A DNA stretch of 64,000 nucleotides from UBA5793 sp040255465 (GTDB lineage: Bacteria; Planctomycetota; Phycisphaerae; Phycisphaerales; UBA5793), in assembly GCA_040255465.1 (NCBI GenBank), contig JBDZVA010000004.1:321224-385223 (forward strand). The letters run 5' to 3'. Below, one piece after another: positions 55,090 through 64,000 of this stretch. A program made the translations under genes and the position numbers. Numbering within the stretch: position 1 is the stretch's first letter; each line of letters opens with the position of its first letter. A model generated the notes under the pieces. The model saw only the letters and a list, made by a program, of their open reading frames with translations, did no database searches and was not told the origin of the DNA.

Positions 55090-55506
55090 ATGAAATTCAA
55101 CCTCGTCGACAAGGTCATCGAGCAGACGGCTGAGCGCATCGTCACCGTCAAGGCGGTCACCATCGCCGAGGAGTATCTCCAGGACCATTTTCCGACCTAT
55201 CCCGTGCTGCCCGGCGTCCTGATGATCGAAGCCCTCGTGCAGGCGGCCCGGCAGATGCTGACGGCGACGGCCGGCAACCCCCGGCTGGTGCTGGGCGAGG
55301 TCCGGGCTCTGCGGTACGGGAGTTTCGTTCGGCCGGGCGAGGCGCTTAAGGTAGAGGTGTCTCTGGTCAGTCAGGAAGATGGAAAGTACAACTGCAAAGG
55401 CGTCGGATACGTCCTGCGGCCGGGCGAGAATGAGCCGGCCTCGCCGCCTCCCACGGCGGTGAGCGGCCGATTCACCCTGCGGCCGATCCGCGCCGCCGCG
55501 TCCTGA
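55090..55506 (+). CDS. FabZ-like (3R)-hydroxyacyl-ACP dehydratase, short form
   Basis: 138 residues with a single hot-dog fold. The active-site His33 is in LQDHFPTYPVLPGVLMIEALVQA with Glu47. The domain pattern matches FabZ, which dehydrates 3-hydroxyacyl-ACP in fatty acid elongation. It is the first of three genes (dehydratase, ACP, dehydratase) in one direction. A fully redundant role next to a second FabZ is odd, and the pair might handle a special acyl chain. Confidence 0.85.
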   Translation: MKFNLVDKVIEQTAERIVTVKAVTIAEEYLQDHFPTYPVLPGVLMIEALVQAARQMLTATAGNPRLVLGEVRALRYGSFVRPGEALKVEVSLVSQEDGKYNCKGVGYVLRPGENEPASPPPTAVSGRFTLRPIRAAAS

Positions 55507-55559
55507 ACGACTCAGGCGCGACTACACACGATTGAGCACCCCAACGGAGCCAGTGCCCC

Positions 55560-55940
55560 ATGGATCGCGACCAAATCTACGCCAAGGTGACTGAAGTCCT
55601 CGTCGAAGCGCTCGGCGTCGATGAAGATGAAGTCAGCCCCAGCGCCACGCTCACCGGCGACCTCGGCGCCGAGTCGATCGATTTCCTCGACATCGTCTTC
55701 CGTCTCGAGAAGACGTTTGGCATCAAGATCGAACAGGGTGAACTCTTCCCCGACAACGTGGCCCAGAACCCGGACTATGTCGAGAACGGCAAAGTGACGA
55801 ACAAGGGCATCGCCGAACTTAAGGCGAAGTTGCCGCACGCGGACTTCTCGCGCCTCGAAGCGGATCCGGCGGTCGAGAACGTCGGCGAGATCTTCACCGT
55901 CGACGCGATCGTCAAGTTCGTGCAGAAGAAGCTGGGCTGA
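55560..55940 (+). CDS. Acyl carrier protein, long form
   Basis: 126 residues, against the usual ~78. The phosphopantetheine Ser39 is in LGAESIDFLDIVFRLEKTFG. A central extension ('ELFPDNVAQNPDYVENGKVT' and about 25 more) separates helices II and III, and the C-terminus IFTVDAIVKFVQKKLG ends as in normal ACPs. It lies between the two FabZ-like genes and probably carries their substrate. Long ACPs of this type are known from planctomycetes, but their specific role is unclear to me. Confidence 0.85.
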   Translation: MDRDQIYAKVTEVLVEALGVDEDEVSPSATLTGDLGAESIDFLDIVFRLEKTFGIKIEQGELFPDNVAQNPDYVENGKVTNKGIAELKAKLPHADFSRLEADPAVENVGEIFTVDAIVKFVQKKLG

Positions 55941-55985
55941 TCGCGGCGCGGCGACGGCCGCACCGACTGCCACATCAGGTGACTC

Positions 55986-56504
55986 ATGCGCTGGTCGTGG
56001 ATCGACATCATCACGCACGTTGAAAAGGGCAAGAGCCTCGTCGCGATCAAAAACGTGTCGATGGCGGAAGATGTGCTGCACGATCATTTCCCGGCTCAGG
56101 TCGGGCCCGGTGGTGAATCGCTCGATCCGGCGCCGGTGATGCCCGCCTCGCTGCTCATCGAAGGCATGGCGCAGACAGCTGGGCTGCTGGTGGGCTACAC
56201 CGGCGACTTTGATGAGAAAGTCATCCTCGGCAAGATCGTCAAGGCGACGTTTGAGCGAGAAGTGACGCCGGGGCAGACGGTGCGGTTCGAAGCGCATCTC
56301 GAACGCATGGATCCAAGCGGCGCCAACACGACGGGGACGATCACCGTGCTCGATCACAAGACGGGCGAGCGGCATCATGTCGCCAGCGTCGAACTGATCT
56401 TCTCGCACATCGATCAGAACATGGCCGGGACGGAGTTTCCCGAAGAGAATTTTGTGTTCACGGACAACTTCCGCTCGCTGCTCCGCGCGGCGGGGATGAT
56501 CTGA
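55986..56504 (+). CDS. FabZ-like 3-hydroxyacyl-ACP dehydratase, long form
   Basis: 172 residues. The active site is LHDHFPA (His34), followed by an insertion of about 12 residues before PVMPASLLIEGMAQTAG (Glu59). Otherwise it follows the FabZ pattern with 'GKIVKATFEREVTPGQTVRF'. The C-terminal ~25 residues (EENFVFTDNFRSLLRAAGMI) extend beyond FabZ. It shares the operon with the long ACP. A condensing enzyme is not in the window. Confidence 0.82.
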   Translation: MRWSWIDIITHVEKGKSLVAIKNVSMAEDVLHDHFPAQVGPGGESLDPAPVMPASLLIEGMAQTAGLLVGYTGDFDEKVILGKIVKATFEREVTPGQTVRFEAHLERMDPSGANTTGTITVLDHKTGERHHVASVELIFSHIDQNMAGTEFPEENFVFTDNFRSLLRAAGMI

Positions 56505-56606
56505 CAATGCGCCGAGCGTAGGTCGGACAGGGCTCGGCGCCGGCCCGGCGCTCGGGCGTCCGATCGTATCGGCGAGAATCTCGTCGCCGGAGGTCCGCCA
56601 GCGTTG

Positions 56607-56957
56607 GTGACGCAGCACGACAACAACACGGCCTGCGACACTGTGGCGCGTCGGCGTCGACTCCTGATCTGGATTGTGGGAATCGGTGTCATACTTTGTG
56701 TTATCGCGCTGCAACTCCCTCAGCTGCGGTGGAGTTTTGAATACGGACTGGACTTTGAACCCGGCAAGTCACGAATCGCGACACTCAGGAATCTGCTCAC
56801 GCTGCTTATCGATGCAGCCGCGATCGTGTTCTGGACGAAATGGCGCCCTGGCCAGTGGTGGTGGGCACTCGTGATCGGTCCAGTTCTGGCATTCGCCTGG
56901 GGGTCGACCACGTTGATTGCGATTGTGCTCTCGGCAGTACTGTCAAACCTCAGTTGA
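56607..56957 (+). CDS. Small membrane protein of unknown function
   Basis: About 116 residues with three helices (LLIWIVGIGVILCVIALQL, 'TLLIDAAAIVFWTKW' region, 'WWWALVIGPVLAFAWGSTTLIAIVLSAVL'). The start is unclear: TTG 56604 and GTG 56607 are adjacent, both after GGAGGT. GTG is used. No family recognised; no clear operon partner, since the fabZ-like gene ends 100 bp upstream. Confidence 0.5.
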   Translation: MTQHDNNTACDTVARRRRLLIWIVGIGVILCVIALQLPQLRWSFEYGLDFEPGKSRIATLRNLLTLLIDAAAIVFWTKWRPGQWWWALVIGPVLAFAWGSTTLIAIVLSAVLSNLS

Positions 56958-57047
56958 GGCGACTACGGGGAAAGCGTACCAGTCCCGTTTGTTGCGCCGC
57001 AGGTGGATCGCGGTGTGTCGAACACCCGCATGCAGATCGCGCGTTAG

Positions 57048-57197
57048 GTTGGGTGCCACACCTCGCCGCTTTGGGCGATGTGTGCGAGGCGCGAAGCGAC
57101 GCACAAACTCCATGACATGTTTGAACACCGGCGGCGCTGAAGGCGGCGCTCTCCGTTCGCACACAGCATGCGAAGCGCCTGCCGTGTGCCACCCCAA
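57048..57197. repeat. 150-bp palindromic element, GGGTGCCA ends (MITE/REP-like)
   Basis: Begins GTTGGGTGCCACA and ends TGTGCCACCCCAAC, an imperfect inverted repeat, with related internal arms. It resembles the 152-bp element at 10482-10633 in end sequence and size. It fills most of the 280-bp gap between the small membrane protein and dapB. Confidence 0.5.
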
Positions 57198-57237
57198 CGA
57201 GTCATTGCCGGGTCGCGCCCGTAGCCGCCGACCCGTC

Positions 57238-57993
57238 CTATGTCGCGCTGCTTTTGAGAAGATCCGCCATGCCGTAGTACCCCGGCTTCTGCCCCACGAG
57301 CCACTGGCCGGCGCGGAGAGCGCCGAGTGCGAAGAGCGATCGCGAGGTGGCGCGGTGGAGGATTTCGATGTACTCGCCTTCGCCGGCAAAGCGGATGATG
57401 TGTTCTCCGACGACGTCGCCGCCGCGCAGTGAATGGATCTGACTCATCGTCATGGCAGCGCCGCCTGTGCGGGCGGCGTCGGCGAGCATGAGCGCGGTGC
57501 CGGACGGCGCGTCCTTCTTGCGACTGTGATGCGCTTCGACGATCTCCACGCGGTAGTTCGGGCCCAGGCTGCGCGCAGCCATCTCGACAAGAGCCGCACA
57601 CGTTGCAACTCCAATGCTCGTGTTGGGCGCGACGAGAACGGGAATGCGCCGGGCCGCGGCCTCGAGCACCTGGCGGGTGGCGTCGGGCAGGCCGGTCGTG
57701 CCGACAAGCAGTGCAGCGCCTTCGCGCAGGGCAATCTGAATCGCCGTTTCTGTACCGGCGGGCGAAGAGAAATCGATGACGAGGTCGCACTTGCCGCCAT
57801 AGTTGGGCGTGATGACCGTGGCGTGATCCGCAGAGGTGAACGATGATTGACCGAGACTGGCGCTGCGCGGATGAGCGACAGCGCCGGCCAGTTCCCAGTG
57901 CTGCTCATCGGCACCGGCCAACTGGCAGATGAGTTTTCCGACGCGGCCGCTGGCGCCGGTCACGACCAGATTGATGTAGTTCCGCTGGCTCAA
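57238..57993 (-). CDS. dapB: 4-hydroxy-tetrahydrodipicolinate reductase
   Basis: 251 residues. DapB reduces hydroxy-tetrahydrodipicolinate with NAD(P)H on the way to lysine and diaminopimelate. The nucleotide-binding motif is VVTGASGRVGKLI (~12-24), the substrate motif 'EIVEAHHSRKKDAPSGTALM' holds the catalytic His pair, and 'VLVAPNTSIGVATCAALVEM' is family-typical. The gene is 27 bp downstream of ybbR and probably belongs to the dacA-ybbR-dapB operon. Placing a diaminopimelate gene with c-di-AMP genes is consistent with cell-wall linkage. Confidence 0.94.
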   Translation of the reverse strand: MSQRNYINLVVTGASGRVGKLICQLAGADEQHWELAGAVAHPRSASLGQSSFTSADHATVITPNYGGKCDLVIDFSSPAGTETAIQIALREGAALLVGTTGLPDATRQVLEAAARRIPVLVAPNTSIGVATCAALVEMAARSLGPNYRVEIVEAHHSRKKDAPSGTALMLADAARTGGAAMTMSQIHSLRGGDVVGEHIIRFAGEGEYIEILHRATSRSLFALGALRAGQWLVGQKPGYYGMADLLKSSAT

Positions 57994-58020
57994 GATTGCC
58001 TCAGTGTGATCGCGGCGGGC

Positions 58021-59028
58021 TCACTCGTTGTCGGGCCGCTTCGTGATGGTGAAGTTGACAATGTGCGGGCCCGAGGTGACCGTCAGCCCCGCCAGATGAT
58101 CGAAGGAGACCGCCTTGCTCGTAATGCCGCTGCTCAGTTCGACGCTGTCCAGATCGAGGTAGCCGAACACCTTGATCTCCTTGTTCTTCACCCGGGCGAT
58201 CAGGTCGCTGGGCCCGCTGAGATGGATTTCGGCAATGACGGGGTCGGCCAGCGTCACCTCGTAGTTCTGATCGCGCGGCAGGATGATGATCTTGATGGGC
58301 ACCGGGCCATAGGTCGTCTGGGCCTGGCGCGACTTGAGGCGGAAGGTCAGGCTGACGTGCGATCCTTCCTCGAGTCGGACCTGGCTCGCATTGGTGCCGA
58401 GCATCGTGACGAGTTGCACGCGCGCATCGATGGTGTGCGACTGACCTTCGGCGAGCTGGTCGAGATCCTCGCGGTCGGGTGTGGCCACGAGGCGAATCTG
58501 ATCCGGCGCCAGCGGCAGCAACGACTGCGCTACTTCAACGCTCAATGTCGCAGGCTCGACGAGCACCGAACCTTCGAGCGCCAGGTCGCCGAAGTCGCCG
58601 GGCGTCACTTCAATCTCCTGCTTCACCCATCGATCGATGATGACGCGCAGCGTCTGTGTCTGGGTTTCAGAGATGGTGATGTTGTTGCCGCGAAACCACT
58701 CGTGCTTGCCGAGCACTTCGCGGGCGAAATAGTCGCCGGCGCCGGTCTTCGAATCGATCTCCCCGCCGACGGACAGGGTGATGCGGTCGCTGGCCAGTTG
58801 AATCTTCTGCTCCAGTTCGGCCAGTTGAGCCCGCGGGCCGGAGAACTCAAACTGGTAACTGTGATTTGGATCGGCAAGCCGGGCGATGAGATCGCTGCCT
58901 TCGGGCACGCGGAGTTGGAAGGTGACTTTCGCCTCCAGTGGCTGGGGCGGATTGGCCTGCTCGGCGTAGAGCCAGATGAGCAGCGTGACGACGGTCACGG
59001 TGAAGATGGTTTTGAATCCCTCACTCAT
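58021..59028 (-). CDS. YbbR-like regulator of diadenylate cyclase
   Basis: 335 residues with an N-terminal membrane helix (FTVTVVTLLIWLYAEQANPP) and extracytoplasmic beta-rich YbbR-type repeats. YbbR (CdaR) proteins pair with DacA-type diadenylate cyclases. Its ATG overlaps the dacA stop by 4 bp, supporting co-translation. Sequence divergence is high, so the call rests on topology and partner. Confidence 0.75.
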   Translation of the reverse strand: MSEGFKTIFTVTVVTLLIWLYAEQANPPQPLEAKVTFQLRVPEGSDLIARLADPNHSYQFEFSGPRAQLAELEQKIQLASDRITLSVGGEIDSKTGAGDYFAREVLGKHEWFRGNNITISETQTQTLRVIIDRWVKQEIEVTPGDFGDLALEGSVLVEPATLSVEVAQSLLPLAPDQIRLVATPDREDLDQLAEGQSHTIDARVQLVTMLGTNASQVRLEEGSHVSLTFRLKSRQAQTTYGPVPIKIIILPRDQNYEVTLADPVIAEIHLSGPSDLIARVKNKEIKVFGYLDLDSVELSSGITSKAVSFDHLAGLTVTSGPHIVNFTITKRPDNE

Positions 59029-59930
59029 CCGTCACTCTTCTCGTCGCTGGTCGTCTTCTCCGGCTCCTTGCCTGCGTCGTTCGGGGCGGACTCGTCGGAG
59101 AACCCCGTCTCCTCGATCACGGGTCCATTCTGCGCCGCCTCGGCGAGGAGTCGCTCAGCGAGAAAGGATCGCAGATGATCGATGCTTTCCATGCGATTGA
59201 GTTGGCCGCGCTCGGCCACGGAGATGCCGCCGGTCTCCTCGCTGACGACGACGGCGAGGCAATCCGACTCTTCGGTGATGCCCAGCGCAGCACGATGGCG
59301 CGAGCCGAGGCGCGGATCGACGTCGGAGCGCTTGGTGAGCGGGAACTGGACGGAGGCGGCGAGGAGCCGCTTGCCCTGGATCACGACGCCGAGGTCGTGC
59401 AGGGCGCTGTTGGGCCAGAAAATGGTCTGGAGCAGCGGCGCGGAGACTTCCGCATTCATCTGGGTGCCGCTCTCGACGATGCCGCTGAGTCCGACGCGGC
59501 GGACGATGGCGACGAGCAGGCCGATGCGGTTCTTGCTGTTGAATTCGCAGGCCTGGACGAGCGATTCGATCATCGGGGCCAGTTCGGAGCGCGAGGCCCG
59601 GAAGAAAGTCGCCTCGCCGAGCCGGATCAGGGCCCGGCGGAGTTCGGGCTGGAAGATGACGAGCATGCCGATGGCGGCGAATCCGAGGGCCTTGTCGTAG
59701 AGGAAGTTAAGTCGCTGGAAACTCTCGCCATTCTGCCCCAGGACCCGGACAAAGACGGTCCCGACGATCAGCAGCAGGGCCAGGCCCTTGATGATGCCCG
59801 CTCCGCCGGTGTCGCGGAGAAAGCGGACCACGATGTAAACCACCAGCCAGATAATGGCCAATTCGATGGCCACCTCGAGCTTCGAGTAGTTATTCAGGCG
59901 GGTCAGAAGTTGGCTGATGTTCTCAAACAC
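59025..59930 (-). CDS. dacA: Diadenylate cyclase (DacA/CdaA family) with altered DGA motif
   Basis: 301 residues. The protein has three N-terminal helices (~20-95) and a DAC domain that makes cyclic di-AMP from two ATP. The RHR motif is intact (GSRHRAALGI, 211-213) and the 'VSEETGGISVAERGQL' segment is typical. The other signature, usually LHDGAV, reads LHDLGVV (D179, L180, G181): the Asp stays but the Gly-Ala pair is changed. Whether this lowers activity is unknown. A ~45-residue Glu-rich tail follows the domain. The ATG at 59930 begins a promoter-proximal operon dacA-ybbR-dapB. Confidence 0.88.
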   Translation of the reverse strand: MFENISQLLTRLNNYSKLEVAIELAIIWLVVYIVVRFLRDTGGAGIIKGLALLLIVGTVFVRVLGQNGESFQRLNFLYDKALGFAAIGMLVIFQPELRRALIRLGEATFFRASRSELAPMIESLVQACEFNSKNRIGLLVAIVRRVGLSGIVESGTQMNAEVSAPLLQTIFWPNSALHDLGVVIQGKRLLAASVQFPLTKRSDVDPRLGSRHRAALGITEESDCLAVVVSEETGGISVAERGQLNRMESIDHLRSFLAERLLAEAAQNGPVIEETGFSDESAPNDAGKEPEKTTSDEKSDG

Positions 59931-60053
59931 GGTGCGGTGATGTCAAAAAGGCCCTGCCGAGGCGTCGATCTGGCCTGTCTCGGCCAATGCCTCGACCCAC
60001 TCGGCTCATCAGTCCGCCCCTCCCCGGCAACTGGGTAAATATAGCCACCCATC

Positions 60054-60081
60054 TTGGCTTGACCGTTGAATGGCCTATAGT
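60054..60081 (+). promoter_or_regulatory. Candidate sigma-70 promoter of rplU
   Basis: TTGGCT (60054-60059), a 16-bp spacer and TATAGT (60076-60081). The start would fall near 60088, giving a leader of about 40 nt before the GTG of rplU at 60129. Confidence 0.5.
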
Positions 60082-60128
60082 TGCCGCCTCAAAAAACTGA
60101 ACGGAACCGACTTTCGCGGAGCATTCTC

Positions 60129-60443
60129 GTGTACGCCATCATCGAAGACAGCGGCAGCCAGATCAAAGTCAACAAGGGCGATGTCCTTCAACTCGACCAC
60201 CGACCCATCGAGGACGGCGGGGAGATCGTCTTTGACCGCGTGCTCATGACCGGCACGGGCGAGGGCGACGCCAAGCTCGGCCAGCCCTACCTGAAGGGCG
60301 CGACGGTGACGGGCAAGGTCGTCCGCCACGAACTGGGCGACAAGATCGACGTCTTCAAGTTCCGTCGCCGCACCGGCTACAAGCGCAAGACCGGCCACCG
60401 CCAGCCCTACATCGCGGTCGAGATCACCGACATCAAGGGCTGA
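60129..60443 (+). CDS. rplU: 50S ribosomal protein L21
   Basis: 104 residues, usual size for bL21. Sequence motifs are YAIIEDSGSQIKVNKGDVL and the C-terminal 'FRRRTGYKRKTGHRQPYIAVEI', the RNA-binding basic region. The GTG start at 60129 follows CGGAGCATTCTC. A terminator follows the stop. rpmA (L27), the usual next gene, is absent; repeat copy B takes its place. Confidence 0.95.
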   Translation: MYAIIEDSGSQIKVNKGDVLQLDHRPIEDGGEIVFDRVLMTGTGEGDAKLGQPYLKGATVTGKVVRHELGDKIDVFKFRRRTGYKRKTGHRQPYIAVEITDIKG

Positions 60444-60492
60444 ATCGCCAGGGGCCGGGTGACCGGCGCTGGGAACATGTTGTGAGAAACAG

Positions 60493-60516
60493 CCGCCGGC
60501 ACGAGCCGGCGGTTTT
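60493..60516 (+). terminator. Rho-independent terminator of rplU
   Basis: CCGCCGGC, loop ACGA, GCCGGCGG followed by TTTT. An 8-bp perfect stem 50 bp after the rplU stop. Confidence 0.85.
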
Positions 60517-60633
60517 CGTTGCGCGGCCGCCGGGAAGGCCCGGTCCCGTTGGGCGCGGCAGAGCGGCGAGCGACTCCGCCGCGGAAGAGCGAGCGGAAGC
60601 GAGCGACTGAATGTCGAGTTGGCGGTGCGTGTG

Positions 60634-61194
60634 AGCATGTCTACCTATGGGGATTCGCGTGCGCGGATGTGCGCGGCGGGGCCGGTTTGCGATACAGAAG
60701 ATGGGTTGGCGATGATCGAGTCGCGCCGGGGCAGGTGAAGTTTTTTCGCGGGCGGCGCAGCGCCAGGCGCGATTGCGAAAAATGTGCAACGCAAAATGCG
60801 TGCCAACACGGAGATGCACCATGTCGGGGGTTTTTCATGCGCGCCAGAGCGCTCCTGTGCGCGATTTCTGAGCGCTGGTGCGCGCTGCGAAGCGCTTCCG
60901 TGTAAATGAGCGCCTCTGTGCGGGACGAATCAGGAATTTTCGTCGATTTTCATTTTTCTGAGGGGGGTGATTTTGAGTTTTGGTCAACTTTTTGGCGTTT
61001 TCAAAAAGTCGGCGCACGGGATGCAGTTCGTATGCGGCGCGTGTGTGCGGACGGCGAAGTTTTTCACCACGAAGGTCACCACGACACGAAGAGGGCACGA
61101 AGAAAAGCCAGGATTGGGTGGAAAGGCAGGAGAAAAGTAACTTAACGCAGCCGTTCGACTCATCGCTCAGGCCCCTTCGGGGAGATCGCGACCC
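60634..61194 (-). repeat. 561-bp dispersed repeat, copy B
   Basis: Inverted relative to copy A (10743-11303), same length, same end sequences (AGCATGTCTACCT at one side, CGACCC-type at the other). The identical 69-nt core is 60752-60820. The AGCGCT-like repeats and hairpin region are mostly conserved, though the hairpin has two mismatched pairs in this copy. Confidence 0.8.
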
Positions 61195-61380
61195 ATCGAC
61201 TCGCGGTTGTTCGCGAACCAGAGAAATCCACCCTGATACGTGATGGCGTTGAGGTTTTCTTGCTGTCGCGCGGATCAGTCGGGGGTTAGTGTACGGACAG
61301 GAGCGTAACGTCGCTGCCGCTGCGGATCGGACTGTGTTGCTCACACGGGTGGAGGGCAGCAATCAAATCTGGTTCTCTCG

Positions 61381-61386
61381 AAGGAG
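61381..61386 (+). promoter_or_regulatory. Ribosome binding site deciding the HAF gene start
   Basis: AAGGAG ends 8 bp before ATG 61395. It is the best site upstream of the gene and marks 61395, not the ATG at 61471, as the intended start. Confidence 0.75.
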
Positions 61387-61394
61387 AAAGGACT

Positions 61395-63849
<2,455 letters not shown>

Positions 63850-63878
63850 TCTCCCTGCAAGAATTGGAAGGACGACAC

Positions 63879-64000
63879 ATGCAACCCTGCCACGCCATAG
63901 CACCGACCATGATCGTCGTGTCGGCACTGCTCGGTGGATTCGGAGTCTGCACTCAAGCGCGCGGCCAGGAGGCCGCTCGCTTTGCGATCATTGAGATCGG
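63879..64000 (+). CDS. Start of a secreted protein, likely HAF-repeat (cut by window edge)
   Basis: From ATG 63879, after GGAAGGACGACAC, the frame is open to the window end (40 codons). The sequence has a signal-peptide-like core (MIVVSALLGGFGVC) and then QEAARFAIIEIG, similar in position and pattern to NAFVWIEF of the gene before. It starts 30 bp after that gene's stop and is probably a tandem relative. Identity rests on the N-terminus only. Confidence 0.6.
   Translation, partial: MQPCHAIAPTMIVVSALLGGFGVCTQARGQEAARFAIIEI

Larger units (their letters stand above)
60444..61394. other. 951-bp intergenic region with repeat copy B
   Basis: Between rplU and the HAF-repeat gene. It holds the rplU terminator, a GC-rich stretch, the 561-bp repeat and a ~200-bp upstream part of the next gene. 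Short frames seen in the repeat are not conserved enough to call genes. Confidence 0.7.

Overview
The window is GC-rich, densely coded chromosomal DNA from a Planctomycetota bacterium, most likely class Phycisphaerae. The evidence is indirect: a murC / murB-ddl-ftsQ-like group with no ftsA or ftsZ after it, a long-form acyl carrier protein between two FabZ-like dehydratases, secreted proteins with large extracellular repeats, large PilX-like proteins next to pseudopilins, and dispersed intergenic repeats. No rRNA, tRNA, CRISPR array or complete transposon was found.

Layout. 1-2390: the 3' end of bioB, an AraC regulator and a Nudix hydrolase. 2518-9860: a cell-wall/division group (murC, murB, ddl, ftsQ-like) interrupted by a lipoprotein gene and a less GC-rich ATPase/TOPRIM-like gene pair that looks like a phage-defence module. 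10341-11442: a repeat-filled intergenic region. 11443-18222: an orphan NtrC-type regulator, a glycine-rich RRM protein, methionine synthase MetH and a periplasmic LolA-like protein. 18298-23304: envelope membrane proteins, including a sulfotransferase with a membrane tail and an ArnT-like glycosyltransferase. 23648-28962: a five-gene pseudopilin operon with a tandemly duplicated PilX-like gene. 29187-35321: two LptF/LptG permeases, a methyltransferase, then small stress or housekeeping genes (DUF486, VOC, HPF, peroxiredoxin). 35405-42630: a KAP-like membrane NTPase, an HpnN-like RND transporter, gpmI and dprA. 42954-47036: three secreted proteins sharing one four-cysteine C-terminal module, two of them seven-bladed FG-GAP propellers. 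47097-53694: a sugar transferase, a SulP permease and a pair of zinc-ribbon membrane proteins. 53795-60443: purM, FabZ-ACP-FabZ, a c-di-AMP operon (dacA-ybbR-dapB) and rplU. 60444-64000: a second copy of the long intergenic repeat, then a large secreted HAF-repeat/glycosidase-like protein and the start of a similar gene.

Most striking observations. (1) The secreted HAF/glycosidase-like gene begins with a strong ribosome binding site and ATG, runs into an 18-unit CT tract inside the signal peptide, and is one CT unit out of frame with its 792-residue body. This looks like a phase-variable surface gene in the OFF state, or a tract-length error in the assembly. (2) The same 561-bp non-coding element occurs twice, in opposite orientations, 50 kb apart. 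It contains a 69-nt identical core and spaced AGCGCT palindromes. (3) The ATPase/TOPRIM-like pair sits inside the cell-wall gene group. (4) The four-cysteine C-terminal module shared by three neighbouring exported proteins has no function I can name.
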